From positions 1 to 8,930 of the forward strand of contig JAEZXF010000016.1 in the NCBI GenBank assembly GCA_023419995.1: a stretch of DNA of 8,930 bases, written 5' to 3'. How positions within the stretch are numbered: the first letter of the stretch is position 1; every line of letters starts with the position of its first letter. Of the stretch, positions 1 through 6,636 are shown piece by piece. The notes under the pieces were generated by a model that saw nothing but the letters and a program-made list of their open reading frames with translations, searched no databases and was not told the origin of the DNA. The DNA comes from Pseudomonadota bacterium (GTDB taxonomy: Bacteria > Pseudomonadota > Alphaproteobacteria > Rhizobiales > Rhizobiaceae). Both the position numbers and the translations under genes were made by a program.

Positions 1-1
1 G

Positions 2-82
2 GTCGGGCTCCTGCTCACCGTCATCGGCGTGCTCGTCGGAGAGGCCCTGCGCCGGCCCCGCGCCGACGCGAGGGCGGGCTGA
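2..82 (+). CDS. C-terminal end of an unidentified, probably membrane, protein (partial)
   Basis: The frame is open from the left edge of the window to a TGA at 80-82, giving 26 residues. It begins with a strongly hydrophobic run (VGLLLTVIGVLVGEAL) and ends in an Arg-rich tail (RRPRADARAG). This looks like the last transmembrane helix of an inner-membrane protein with a short positively charged cytoplasmic end, as in many transporter subunits. Too little remains to name a family. A GC hairpin follows within about 25 bases, so the transcript probably stops there and the gene is not in one unit with the dehydrogenase downstream. The direction and frame are inferred from the absence of stops and the sensible composition over only 26 codons. 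Confidence 0.45.
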   Translation, partial: VGLLLTVIGVLVGEALRRPRADARAG

Positions 83-98
83 CGGGACCCAACCCCAC

Positions 99-137
99 CC
101 GGCAGGCGGGGCTGTCCCGCCACCGCCCGGCTTTCTG
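99..137 (+). terminator. Possible intrinsic terminator after the upstream gene
   Basis: GGCGGG at 105-110 pairs perfectly with CCCGCC at 116-121 around a 5-base loop. CCGG at 99-102 and 127-130 could extend the stem beyond an uneven internal bulge. A moderately T-rich stretch (CTTTCTGTTCTC, 131-142) follows, but it is not a clean T run. It lies 17 bases after the stop of the truncated gene, where a terminator is expected. Folding was judged by eye. Confidence 0.45.
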
Positions 138-155
138 TTCTCATCGGCCGGGCGG
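123..155 (+). repeat. Perfect 9-bp inverted repeat in the leader of the dehydrogenase gene
   Basis: CCGCCCGGC at 123-131 is the exact reverse complement of GCCGGGCGG at 147-155, with a 15-base T-rich loop. It starts two bases after the preceding hairpin and ends 40 bases before the GTG start at 196. It could act as a second terminator hairpin or as structure in the 5' leader. GGCCG/CGGCC within 146-157 offers a small competing hairpin. The rest of the gap (158-195) shows only the ribosome binding site; no clear -35/-10 pair is visible. In GC-rich DNA such repeats can arise by chance. Confidence 0.4.
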
Positions 156-195
156 CCACACGCAGACATGACATTCGAGCATAAGGACGGTTCAC

Positions 196-1491
196 GTGTT
201 CCTTGAAAAACTCGCCGCGCAACAGGCCGTCATCGGAATCGTCGGGCTCGGCTACGTCGGCATCCCCCTGGCGCTGCGCTTCCACGAAGCGGGCTTCACC
301 GTCCTCGGCTTCGACATCGATGAGCAGCGCGTCGCCGGGCTGAATGCCGGCCGCAGCCCGATCAAGCACATCCCCGGCGCCGACATCGCCGCCATGGTCG
401 CGGGCGGCTTCTCCGCCACCGACGATTTTGCGCGCATCGCCGAGGCGGACGCGATCGTCATCTGCGTGCCGACGCCGCTGAACCGGCATCGCGAACCGGA
501 CCTGTCGTTCATCGTCGGCACGATGGAGACGATCGCGCCGCATCTGCGCACCGGCCAGTTGCTGTCGCTCGAAAGCACCACCTGGCCCGGCACCACCGAC
601 GAGGTGCTGCGCCCCTATGTCGAGAAGCGCGGCCTGAGGATCGGCGACGATTTCTTCCTCGTCTATTCGCCCGAGCGCGAGGATCCGGGCAATCCGAACT
701 TCACCACCCGCACCATCCCCAAGATCGTCGGCGGCACGACGCCCGCCTGCCGCGCGGCCGGCGAGGCGCTGTACGGCGCGGTGATCGACCGCGTGGTGCC
801 GGTTTCCTCGACGCAGGCGGCGGAGTTGACCAAGCTGCTGGAGAACATCCACCGCTCGGTCAATATCGGGCTGGTCAACGAGATGAAGATCATCGCCGAC
901 CGCATGGATATCGACATCTACGAGGTGATCGACGCGGCCGCGACCAAGCCGTTCGGCTTCACGCCCTATTATCCGGGGCCGGGGCTCGGCGGCCACTGCA
1001 TCCCGATCGACCCGTTCTACCTGACGTGGAAGGCGCGCGAGTACGGCCTGTCGACGCATTTCATCGAGCTGGCCGGCGAGATCAACCGCGACATGCCGCA
1101 ATGGGTCATCGCCAAGATCGCCGCGGCGTTGAACGAGCGCCACAAGTCGCTCAAGGGCAGCCGCGTCCTCGCGCTGGGCATCGCCTACAAGCGGGATGTC
1201 GACGACATGCGCGAATCGCCCTCGGTGCTGGTGATGGAGATCCTGCGCGACAGGGGCGCGATCGTCGACTATTCGGACCCCAACGTGCCGGTGTTCCCCA
1301 GGATGCGCGAGCACAGGTTCGACCTGAAATCGGTCGAGCTGACGCCGGAGAACCTCGCCTCCTACGATTGCGTCGTGCTGCTGACCGACCATTCCGATTT
1401 CGACTACGGGCTGATCGTCGACCACGCCCAGCTGGTGGTCGATACGCGGGGCAAGTACCGGGAGCCGCACGAGAAGGTGGTGAAGGCCTGA
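196..1491 (+). CDS. wbpA: Nucleotide-sugar 6-dehydrogenase, UDP-N-acetylhexosamine type (WbpA-like)
   Basis: The 431-residue protein has the full UDP-glucose/GDP-mannose dehydrogenase architecture at the usual family length. An N-terminal Rossmann domain carries GLGYVG (G17, G19, G22). The central helical part has [13 protein letters not shown] with the conserved Lys213. The catalytic loop is [15 protein letters not shown] with nucleophile Cys268. A C-terminal substrate domain carries [14 protein letters not shown] (330-343). The family oxidises C6 of a UDP-sugar to a carboxylate in two NAD-dependent steps in the cytoplasm. The loop wording and the [11 protein letters not shown] segment resemble the UDP-GlcNAc branch (WbpA of Pseudomonas) more than UDP-glucose dehydrogenases, but UDP-GalNAc or another HexNAc cannot be excluded. 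The start is GTG at 196, preceded by AAGGACGG at 183-190 with proper spacing; an ATG at 168 is out of frame. The gene converges on the minus-strand block. It would supply a uronic acid precursor to the polysaccharide assembled by the flippase and polymerase. Confidence 0.93.
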   Translation: MFLEKLAAQQAVIGIVGLGYVGIPLALRFHEAGFTVLGFDIDEQRVAGLNAGRSPIKHIPGADIAAMVAGGFSATDDFARIAEADAIVICVPTPLNRHREPDLSFIVGTMETIAPHLRTGQLLSLESTTWPGTTDEVLRPYVEKRGLRIGDDFFLVYSPEREDPGNPNFTTRTIPKIVGGTTPACRAAGEALYGAVIDRVVPVSSTQAAELTKLLENIHRSVNIGLVNEMKIIADRMDIDIYEVIDAAATKPFGFTPYYPGPGLGGHCIPIDPFYLTWKAREYGLSTHFIELAGEINRDMPQWVIAKIAAALNERHKSLKGSRVLALGIAYKRDVDDMRESPSVLVMEILRDRGAIVDYSDPNVPVFPRMREHRFDLKSVELTPENLASYDCVVLLTDHSDFDYGLIVDHAQLVVDTRGKYREPHEKVVKA

Positions 1492-1501
1492 TCCGCGCCG
1501 C

Positions 1502-1520
1502 GCCGGGCGAGCCGCCCGGC
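1502..1520. terminator. Hairpin between convergent genes, possible bidirectional terminator
   Basis: GCCGGGCG (1502-1509) and CGCCCGGC (1513-1520) form a perfect 8-bp GC stem with a 3-base loop. It lies in the 40-base gap between the stop codons of the dehydrogenase (1491) and the propeller gene (1532). The position suits a shared terminator for convergent units. Neither side has a T run, so intrinsic termination would be weak or Rho-assisted. The same 8-bp stem sequence occurs in the inverted repeat upstream of the dehydrogenase. Confidence 0.4.
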
Positions 1521-1531
1521 CGCGGGCCGCC

Positions 1532-2623
1532 CTACGGCACCAGACACAGCGAAACCGTCGCCGACGCGTAGTCGCGGCCGGCGATCGGCGGCGCGAACTC
1601 CAGCCAGAGGTGGCTGCCGCCGCCGTTCGCGACATACTGCGCCCTCGCATTGACGGCGGCCGGCTGCTCGCAGACCGGGAGCGCGGCCAGCGTGGCGAGG
1701 TCCCGGCGCTCGATCCCGTGGCCGACGGTGGGGACGATGGCTTCCTGCGCGGCTTTCGAGAGGACGATGCCGGTGGGATAGTAGGGCGAGGGCATCGGCG
1801 GCGTCGAGAAGGCGAGGGCGCCGTCCCGGTAGAGCTCGGCCACCATCTCGCCGACCAGGCAGCACGCGAAGGAATCGCTGAACCGCGTCGCCGACATGTG
1901 GTCGCCGGCCACCGACCACATCAGCGTCTCTTCATAAGACGAAGGGGCCAGGGCAACCGGCTCGCCGTCGAGGAAGCCGCCGGCATGGGTTCCGGCTTCC
2001 CTGTCCCACACCGACCAGGCGATGCGGTCTCCGTCCGGCACGGTGGCGTAGAGCCATGTTCCCTGCGGCGTCTTGTATATGACCTCTTCGGGCGTGCAGT
2101 CCTGCGGGCGCCGGATGAGGGCGAGGTTCCCGGCCCTGTCGGGGTCGTTGCGCACGTAGAGGCGGATCTCGCCGTCCACGGCGTCGAAGCGCGGATAGCT
2201 GAACATGCCGGGCCAGTGGCAGACGAGGGCCGCCCCGCCGTCGCGGCCCACGCGGTAGAGGAAGAGATCGGAGCTGTGGAAGGCGGTGGCGACGAGGATG
2301 TCCTCGCCGTCCGGCCAGAGCGCCGGCGCGGCGTGGTCGTCCGGCTTGCCGTAGTCGTGGATCTCCACCCGGCGGACCACCGCGCCGGCGTCGATGTCGA
2401 CCGAGGCGACCTCGACGACGCCGCTCGTCCTGACATAGCCGACATGGATCCTGTTCGCGACCTGCACGGCCGCCGGGCTGTTGTAGTAGAGGATGGCGGC
2501 GCCGTCCGCGACCGCCACTCTCACCGGCACGGCCGGCCGGGACCACCACACCGCCACGACCGCGGCCAGTGCCACGGCGACCGCGGCCAGCGTCAGGGCG
2601 GGATACCGAGCGAGCCCCTTCAT
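1532..2623 (-). CDS. Membrane-anchored BNR-type beta-propeller protein of unknown function
   Basis: The 363-residue protein begins MKGLARYPAL and has one hydrophobic segment at about residues 8-27. No clear signal-peptidase site is visible, so it is probably anchored in the inner membrane with its bulk in the periplasm. The body reads like the BNR_4 propeller family: YYNSPAAV (46-53), VGYVRTSG (61-68), DDHAAPALWPDG (95-106), an FH at 115-116 followed by LYRV, SYPRFDA (142-148) with LYVRND (155-160), and a WLYATVPDGDRIAWSVWD blade (190-207). BNR_4 proteins are usually found with polysaccharide-degrading systems, and some polysaccharide lyases share this fold; that is family knowledge recalled without a search. 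Cys254-Cys255 and Cys318/Cys360 could form disulfides. The start is ATG at 2623 with GGGAG seven bases upstream. It lies 94 bases after wbpG on the same strand, so it may share that transcript. It could bind, trim or sense the polysaccharide made here; no catalytic assignment can be made. Confidence 0.75.
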   Translation of the reverse strand: MKGLARYPALTLAAVAVALAAVVAVWWSRPAVPVRVAVADGAAILYYNSPAAVQVANRIHVGYVRTSGVVEVASVDIDAGAVVRRVEIHDYGKPDDHAAPALWPDGEDILVATAFHSSDLFLYRVGRDGGAALVCHWPGMFSYPRFDAVDGEIRLYVRNDPDRAGNLALIRRPQDCTPEEVIYKTPQGTWLYATVPDGDRIAWSVWDREAGTHAGGFLDGEPVALAPSSYEETLMWSVAGDHMSATRFSDSFACCLVGEMVAELYRDGALAFSTPPMPSPYYPTGIVLSKAAQEAIVPTVGHGIERRDLATLAALPVCEQPAAVNARAQYVANGGGSHLWLEFAPPIAGRDYASATVSLCLVP

Positions 2624-2658
2624 TCATTCGCTCCCGATGCGTTCTCGACAGATCCGTT

Positions 2659-2673
2659 CGCGCCGCCGGCGCG
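2659..2673 (-). other. GC hairpin in the gap between wbpG and the propeller gene
   Basis: CGCGCC (2659-2664) and GGCGCG (2668-2673) form a 6-bp stem with a 3-base loop in the 94-base gap (2624-2717). A second small hairpin, GAAGGC/GCCTTC (2704-2709 and 2714-2719), overlaps the wbpG stop codon. Neither is followed by a T run on the minus strand, so complete termination is doubtful. They could lower expression of the propeller gene relative to the amidotransferase trio. No convincing separate promoter is visible in the gap. Confidence 0.25.
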
Positions 2674-2717
2674 GCGTCAAGCTATGTGGCCGGCTCAGGC
2701 GAGGAAGGCTGTGGCCT

Positions 2718-3848
2718 TCACTTGCGCCGGATTATCCGCCTCACCCTGTCCTTCAGCCGGTAGACCCACTCCTCGTTGGCGAAGTCGGAATAGTGGCGGG
2801 GCGGGGCGGCCATGATGCTGCGGAACTCGTTCTCGCTGATGCCCAGCTTCTTGATGACGAAATCCTCGTCGATCTTCAGCTTCTCGGGATCGTAGAGCGG
2901 CTCCTCCATCCGCTTCAGTGCTTCCTCGCGCGTGATCTCGCCGGCGACGACCATGCTGGAGAGGTGGGCGCGCCTTTTGTCGAAGCCGAACTTCACCGGC
3001 AGGTAGTGGGCCTGGAACCAGCGCGTCCAGCGCGATTCGTGATGCTTGTCGCCGTAGTTCTTCCAGCCGAGCTCGCGCTCGATGAAGGCGATCGCCGCGT
3101 CGCGCTCGTAGGGCAGGTAGTCGAGCGGGCGGATGCGCTGCAGCTTGTGGACGTAGGGGTAGAGCACGTAGTTCCGGAAGAAGCTCATGCGCTTGTACGT
3201 CTTCAGCGGCCGCTCGCCGAACGCCTTGTGGATGGCATTGAGGTTGGTGGCGTCCGAGGCGTTGTAGCCCCATGCGCTCGGCAGGATCGATTCGGTGGCG
3301 AAGTTGCCGCCGGTGAGGAAGTAGCCGATCTTCTTGCGCACCGTGAGCTCGTAGAGCACGGCGAAGAAGACGTGGTCCTGCGGCACGTCCTGGTTGGCGA
3401 CGCCGGCGCGGAAATAGGCGCGCTGGAGATCCTGCACCTCCTGCCAGTCGACGACCTCGGTATAGAGGTCGATGTCGAGCTTGCGCACGATCTGCTCGAT
3501 GTTGTGCACCGCGATCTCGGAGTTCCAGCCGGCGTCGACGTGGATCGCCAGCGGGCGCAGCCCCAGCTCGCGCACCACGACCCAGGCGAGATACGAGCTG
3601 TCGACGCCGCCGCTGAGGCCGATGACGCAGTCGTAGTCCTTGCCGCGGCCGTCTTCCTTGATCCTGGCGACGATCGCGTCGAGCCGGGGCCGCCCGTCGT
3701 GCGGGAACCACCGCTTTCCGACGAACAGCGCGTCGACCCGCCGGCAATGGCTGCAGACGCCGTCGTCGTCGAACGCGATCTCGGGATCGCTGGTGTCCAT
3801 GATGCAGCGGGTGCAGGTCTGCACCGGGCGGGCGGGCGCCGGGATCAT
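2718..3848 (-). CDS. wbpG: N-acetyl sugar amidotransferase (WbpG/PseA/WbuX type)
   Basis: This 376-residue cytoplasmic enzyme transfers ammonia to the N-acetyl group of a nucleotide sugar, giving an acetamidino group. Two Cys pairs at the N-terminus (C12-T-R-C15 and C32-S-H-C35) look like a zinc ribbon. An ATP-pyrophosphatase PP-loop follows, SGGVDSSY (79-86), in a domain that activates the acyl oxygen with ATP. Further family-like stretches are HVDAGWNSEIAVHNI (103-117), LTGGNFATESILP (178-190) and the PLDYLPY segment (241-247). The start is ATG at 3848, preceded by a G-rich ribosome binding site. Its ATGA overlaps the stop of the HisF-like gene, which implies translational coupling. The reading frame stays open upstream through the HisF gene, but that part is not coding. 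In P. aeruginosa O-antigen synthesis WbpG works with HisH2 and HisF2, which is the same trio as here. The exact sugar substrate cannot be read from the sequence; an acidic di-N-acetyl sugar, pseudaminic acid or legionaminic acid are all possible. Confidence 0.93.
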   Translation of the reverse strand: MIPAPARPVQTCTRCIMDTSDPEIAFDDDGVCSHCRRVDALFVGKRWFPHDGRPRLDAIVARIKEDGRGKDYDCVIGLSGGVDSSYLAWVVVRELGLRPLAIHVDAGWNSEIAVHNIEQIVRKLDIDLYTEVVDWQEVQDLQRAYFRAGVANQDVPQDHVFFAVLYELTVRKKIGYFLTGGNFATESILPSAWGYNASDATNLNAIHKAFGERPLKTYKRMSFFRNYVLYPYVHKLQRIRPLDYLPYERDAAIAFIERELGWKNYGDKHHESRWTRWFQAHYLPVKFGFDKRRAHLSSMVVAGEITREEALKRMEEPLYDPEKLKIDEDFVIKKLGISENEFRSIMAAPPRHYSDFANEEWVYRLKDRVRRIIRRK

Positions 3849-4621
3849 GCGAACACCCCCGACCCGTCGTAGAGCTTCTCGAGGTCCGCCTGCGGCGGGT
3901 AGGAGATGAGCACCGCGTTCAGCCTGCCGATCAGCACGAACAGCGAGCCGGCGGCCACGGCGTGCGCGCCGGCGGCGATGGCCTCGCGCAGGTGGCCGAG
4001 CGTTCCGGCGCCGCCGCAGGCGACAACCGGGATGTCGACGGCCTCGGACACGGCCCCGACGAGGTCGAGGTCGTAGCCGCACTGCATACCGTCGCGGTCG
4101 ATGTCGTTGAGCAGGATCTCGCCGGCGCCGAGCTCCCGGGCGCGAACGGCGAAGGCGACCGGATCGATCTGCCTGTCGCGGCGGCCGCCGTTCGAGAAGA
4201 CGGAATGGCGCCCGTCGGACAGGCGTCGGACGTCGATCGAGACGACGATGCTCTGGGAGCCGAAATCGCGCGCCGCCGCCTCCACCAGGGCAGGGGTGTC
4301 GTGGGCGGCCGTGCTCAGCGACACCTTCTCGATGCCTTCGCCGAGCAGGCGGCGGATTTCCTCGAGCCCGGTGATGCCGCCGCCGTAGCACATCGGCATG
4401 AAGCACTCGCCGGCGAGTTCGACGATCTCCTTGATTCGCGGCCGGAACCCTTCCCGCGAGGCGTCGATGTCGAGCACGATCAGCTCGTCCACCTCCTTCT
4501 CGTTGAAGATGCGGACGGCGTTGACCGGGTCGCCGAGGTACTTCCACGGCTCGAAGCGCCGCGTCTTGTTGAGGCCTTGTCCGTGCAGGAGCAGGACGGG
4601 AATGGTGCGTGTCAGGAGCAT
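3845..4621 (-). CDS. hisF2: HisF-like ammonia-channel subunit partnering the amidotransferase
   Basis: This 258-residue (beta/alpha)8-barrel protein aligns along its length with the cyclase subunit of imidazole glycerol phosphate synthase. It has MLLTRTIPVLLLHGQGLNK where HisF normally reads with CLDV: the catalytic Asp11 is Leu11. Asp130 (SIDV, 127-130) is kept, as are phosphate-site-like GG motifs at 80-82 and 203-204. Residues matching the HisF ammonia gate are all present: Arg5, Glu46, Lys99 and Glu168 (Glu167 in Thermotoga maritima numbering). This fits a barrel that no longer cyclises PRFAR and instead guides ammonia from the HisH-like glutaminase to WbpG. Numbering was compared with the T. 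maritima protein from memory. It follows hisH after one base and overlaps wbpG by four. No other histidine-pathway gene is nearby, which further separates it from housekeeping HisF. Confidence 0.92.
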   Translation of the reverse strand: MLLTRTIPVLLLHGQGLNKTRRFEPWKYLGDPVNAVRIFNEKEVDELIVLDIDASREGFRPRIKEIVELAGECFMPMCYGGGITGLEEIRRLLGEGIEKVSLSTAAHDTPALVEAAARDFGSQSIVVSIDVRRLSDGRHSVFSNGGRRDRQIDPVAFAVRARELGAGEILLNDIDRDGMQCGYDLDLVGAVSEAVDIPVVACGGAGTLGHLREAIAAGAHAVAAGSLFVLIGRLNAVLISYPPQADLEKLYDGSGVFA

Positions 4622-4622
4622 C

Positions 4623-5234
4623 TCAGAGATCCGCGAACGCCTTCAGCAGGCCGAGGCCGAACCGGTGGCTTTTCTCGGGATGGAACTGGACGCCGAATAT
4701 GTTGTCCTTCTGGAACGAGGCGCAGAAGTCGACCCCGTAGGAGCAGGTCGCGGCGTTGACCGAGGCGTCGTCGAGGGCGACGTAGTAGGAATGGACGAAG
4801 TAGTACTTCGCCTCCGCGCCGAAGGCGGCGAAGAGCTCGGCGCGCGGCTCGATGGTGACCTTGTTCCAGCCCATGTGCGGCACGCGCAGCCTCGCCTCGG
4901 CGGGCGGACGGAAGCGGCGGCACTCGCCGTCGATCCAGCCGAGCCCGCGGGCGTCGCCCTCCTCGCTGCCCCTGGTCATGATCTGCATGCCGACGCAGAT
5001 GCCGAGGATGGGGCGCCCGCGCGCGATGGCGTGCTCGGTGAGGGCGTCGACGAGGCCAAGCTCCTCCAGCCGCCGCATCGGCCCGTCGAAGGCGCCGATG
5101 CCCGGCAGGATCACCTTGTCGGCGCGCCTGATGTCCTCCGGCCGATCGACGATCAGGGGGATCTGGTTCAGGCGACGCAGCATCCGGTCGACGGACCGGA
5201 TATTGGCGTAGCCGTGATCGACGATTGCAATCAT
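4623..5234 (-). CDS. hisH2: HisH-like glutamine amidotransferase subunit
   Basis: The 203-residue class I glutamine amidotransferase releases ammonia from glutamine. The catalytic triad is visible: Cys80 in GICVGMQ (78-84), His185 and Glu187 in GVQFHPEKS (181-189). The PGIGAF oxyanion-strand region is at 44-49. Lys188, just after the catalytic Glu, matches the HisH lysine that salt-bridges HisF residue 98; the partner HisF here has Glu98. The start chosen is the ATG at 5234 (MIAIVDHGYAN), with GGAAAG about six bases upstream and the N-terminus typical of HisH. A GTG at 5255 would add seven residues without a ribosome binding site. It is the first gene of the minus-strand block, starting 55 bases from the divergent flippase gene. 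It is probably dedicated to sugar amidination with the neighbouring barrel protein and WbpG rather than to histidine synthesis. Confidence 0.92.
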   Translation of the reverse strand: MIAIVDHGYANIRSVDRMLRRLNQIPLIVDRPEDIRRADKVILPGIGAFDGPMRRLEELGLVDALTEHAIARGRPILGICVGMQIMTRGSEEGDARGLGWIDGECRRFRPPAEARLRVPHMGWNKVTIEPRAELFAAFGAEAKYYFVHSYYVALDDASVNAATCSYGVDFCASFQKDNIFGVQFHPEKSHRFGLGLLKAFADL

Positions 5235-5289
5235 GCCTGCTTTCCGATACCCCACGTCTGCAAATCGACGCCATCGCGGGTAAAGTCAA
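5235..5289. promoter_or_regulatory. Compact divergent intergenic region, likely promoter area
   Basis: Only 55 bases separate the start of the HisH-like gene (minus) from that of the flippase (plus). On the minus strand TTGACT at 5289-5284 is a good match to a -35 box, but the best -10 candidates (GATTTG at 17 bases, TTTGCA at 19) are poor. The TTGACT abuts the flippase start codon, so transcription in the two directions could interfere. No convincing + strand promoter was seen; it may lie inside the hisH coding sequence. Ribosome binding is reasonable for hisH and weak for the flippase. Confidence 0.3.
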
Positions 5290-6564
5290 GTGGGAAGCAT
5301 CGGGCGACTGAAGGCTGTCCTGACCCGGTCCAGCGATTTACGCAGGCATCTGCTGGTTCAGTCGGCGGGGACCATCCTCTCGCAGTTGATCCCCATCCTC
5401 GTCGCGCCGCTGCTGACCCGCCTGTTCGATCCCGCTGAGTTCGGCCTCTACGGAAGCGTTGTGTCGATCTCGGCACTTCTCGCCATCTTCGTCACGTTGC
5501 GCATCGACCACGGCATCATGGTTGCGCCGGGAGACGACGAGGCAAGAAAAACCGCGATCCTGTCGCTGATGCTCGCGCTCGCCGGCACCCTCGTCTTCGC
5601 TGTCGGCGCGGTGGCCGTGCTCGCCGCCATCGGGATGCTGGACAGCAACCAGCTGGTCATATGGGGCATCCTCGTGCCGCTGGCGGGCGTGCTGGTGGCC
5701 GCGGTGCGGACGCTCACGCTGTTCAGCAACCGCCTCAAGGCATTCCGGCTCGTTTCTAGGGCGCGCATCCTCCAGGCGGTCTGCGTCGCTTTGGTGTCGC
5801 TCCTGCTCGGCTATCTGGCGCTTCAAAGCTACGGGCTGGTGATCGCGATGATCGCCGGCTACTTCCTCTACGTCGCGATGCTGGCACCCGCTCTCTGGCC
5901 GCCGGTCAGGCTCGACCGGCAGGACGCTGCCTCCCTCCTGAAGGCGAACGGCCGGTTCATCCGGTTCAGCTTCCCTGCCGACCTCGTCAACACGTTGTCG
6001 TGGCGCATCCCGTTCATCGCGTTTCCGGCGCTGTTCGGGCTGGAGCAGACGGGTTATCTCGCGCTCGCCTATACCGTGGTGGCCACGCCCACCCGCTTCA
6101 TCGGCAACGCTCTCGGCGAGGTCTTCTATTCCCATGCCGCACGGCAATATGAGGAGACGGGGAACTGCTGGCCTACCGCGAAGAATATCGCGCTCCTTCT
6201 CGGCATGGTGGGGCTGGTCGGGTTCTCGATCCTGTTCCTGATTGCCGAACCGGCATTCGTGATCGTCTTCGGCGAGGAATGGATAGAGTCGGCGGTGTTC
6301 ACGAAAATTCTCATTCCCATGATCATCATCAGGTTCGTGGCCAGCCCCCTCAGCGTGGTCTTCTATATCGCGGGTCGCCAGAAGGAGGACTTTCTGTGGC
6401 AGGTTGCCTTCCTGCTGGCCACGACCGTCGCCATATTTCTGGGCGTGTGGGCCGGCGGCATAACGGCATCCCTCGCTGCGTTCAGCGCGGTTGGAAGCGT
6501 GCTCTATCTGGTTTATTTTGTCCTGATCCGTCGGTATGCGACCGACGCCGGCAGGTTCGGATGA
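5290..6564 (+). CDS. wzx: Wzx-type oligosaccharide flippase (polysaccharide biosynthesis/export family)
   Basis: The 424-residue protein is very hydrophobic, with about 12 probable membrane segments and short charged loops, as in MOP-superfamily flippases. Its N-terminus, with LVAPLLTRLFDPAEFGLYGSVVSI (37-60) followed by LRIDHGIMVAPGDDEA (70-85), is the typical opening of the polysaccharide-synthesis transporter family. Wzx proteins turn undecaprenyl-pyrophosphate-linked repeat units from the cytoplasmic to the periplasmic face of the inner membrane. The start is GTG at 5290, the first start codon after an in-frame TAA at 5281, with only a weak purine stretch upstream. The immediate downstream polymerase-like gene fits the Wzx/Wzy pathway. 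The substrate cannot be deduced. Wzx is preferred over a lipid II flippase because of the length and context. Confidence 0.88.
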   Translation: MGSIGRLKAVLTRSSDLRRHLLVQSAGTILSQLIPILVAPLLTRLFDPAEFGLYGSVVSISALLAIFVTLRIDHGIMVAPGDDEARKTAILSLMLALAGTLVFAVGAVAVLAAIGMLDSNQLVIWGILVPLAGVLVAAVRTLTLFSNRLKAFRLVSRARILQAVCVALVSLLLGYLALQSYGLVIAMIAGYFLYVAMLAPALWPPVRLDRQDAASLLKANGRFIRFSFPADLVNTLSWRIPFIAFPALFGLEQTGYLALAYTVVATPTRFIGNALGEVFYSHAARQYEETGNCWPTAKNIALLLGMVGLVGFSILFLIAEPAFVIVFGEEWIESAVFTKILIPMIIIRFVASPLSVVFYIAGRQKEDFLWQVAFLLATTVAIFLGVWAGGITASLAAFSAVGSVLYLVYFVLIRRYATDAGRFG

Positions 6565-6606
6565 CGGATCGTGGGTTCCAGGTTGGCTCGGTTCGTCGTT
6601 GCGTGA

Positions 6607-6636
6607 CAACGCCGTGGTATCGGCATGGAGGCGTTG
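6607..6636 (+). repeat. 7-bp inverted repeat in the flippase-polymerase gap
   Basis: CAACGCC (6607-6613) and GGCGTTG (6630-6636) are exact reverse complements with a 16-base loop. A smaller GCCG/CGGC pair (6611-6614 and 6621-6624) competes with it. It lies in the 126-base gap between the flippase stop and the preferred polymerase start, and overlaps an alternative upstream start at 6625. No T run follows. It may be leader structure or chance. Apart from this, a 39-codon frame at 6561-6680 and a possible start at 6625, the gap shows nothing recognisable. Confidence 0.25.

Noticed and set aside
1610..3872. Long + strand frames opposite the propeller and WbpG genes
   Set aside because: They are antisense shadows in GC-rich DNA, rich in Val/Asp/Arg/Ala without recognisable motifs, while the minus-strand frames encode recognisable protein families.
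2718..4547. A 609-codon open frame suggesting a HisF-WbpG fusion protein
   Set aside because: The part before 3848 is a low-complexity Arg/Pro-rich translation in the wrong frame of the HisF-like gene. The WbpG domain begins cleanly at the ATG at 3848, overlapping the HisF stop by ATGA.
3845..5234. Housekeeping histidine biosynthesis (hisH-hisF)
   Set aside because: The HisF copy lacks Asp11, no hisA, hisB, hisI or hisE is adjacent, and both genes are coupled to an N-acetyl sugar amidotransferase inside a polysaccharide locus.
5235..5255. GTG start for the HisH-like gene adding seven residues
   Set aside because: It has no ribosome binding site, and HisH proteins normally begin at the MIAIVD-type strand, which matches the ATG at 5234.
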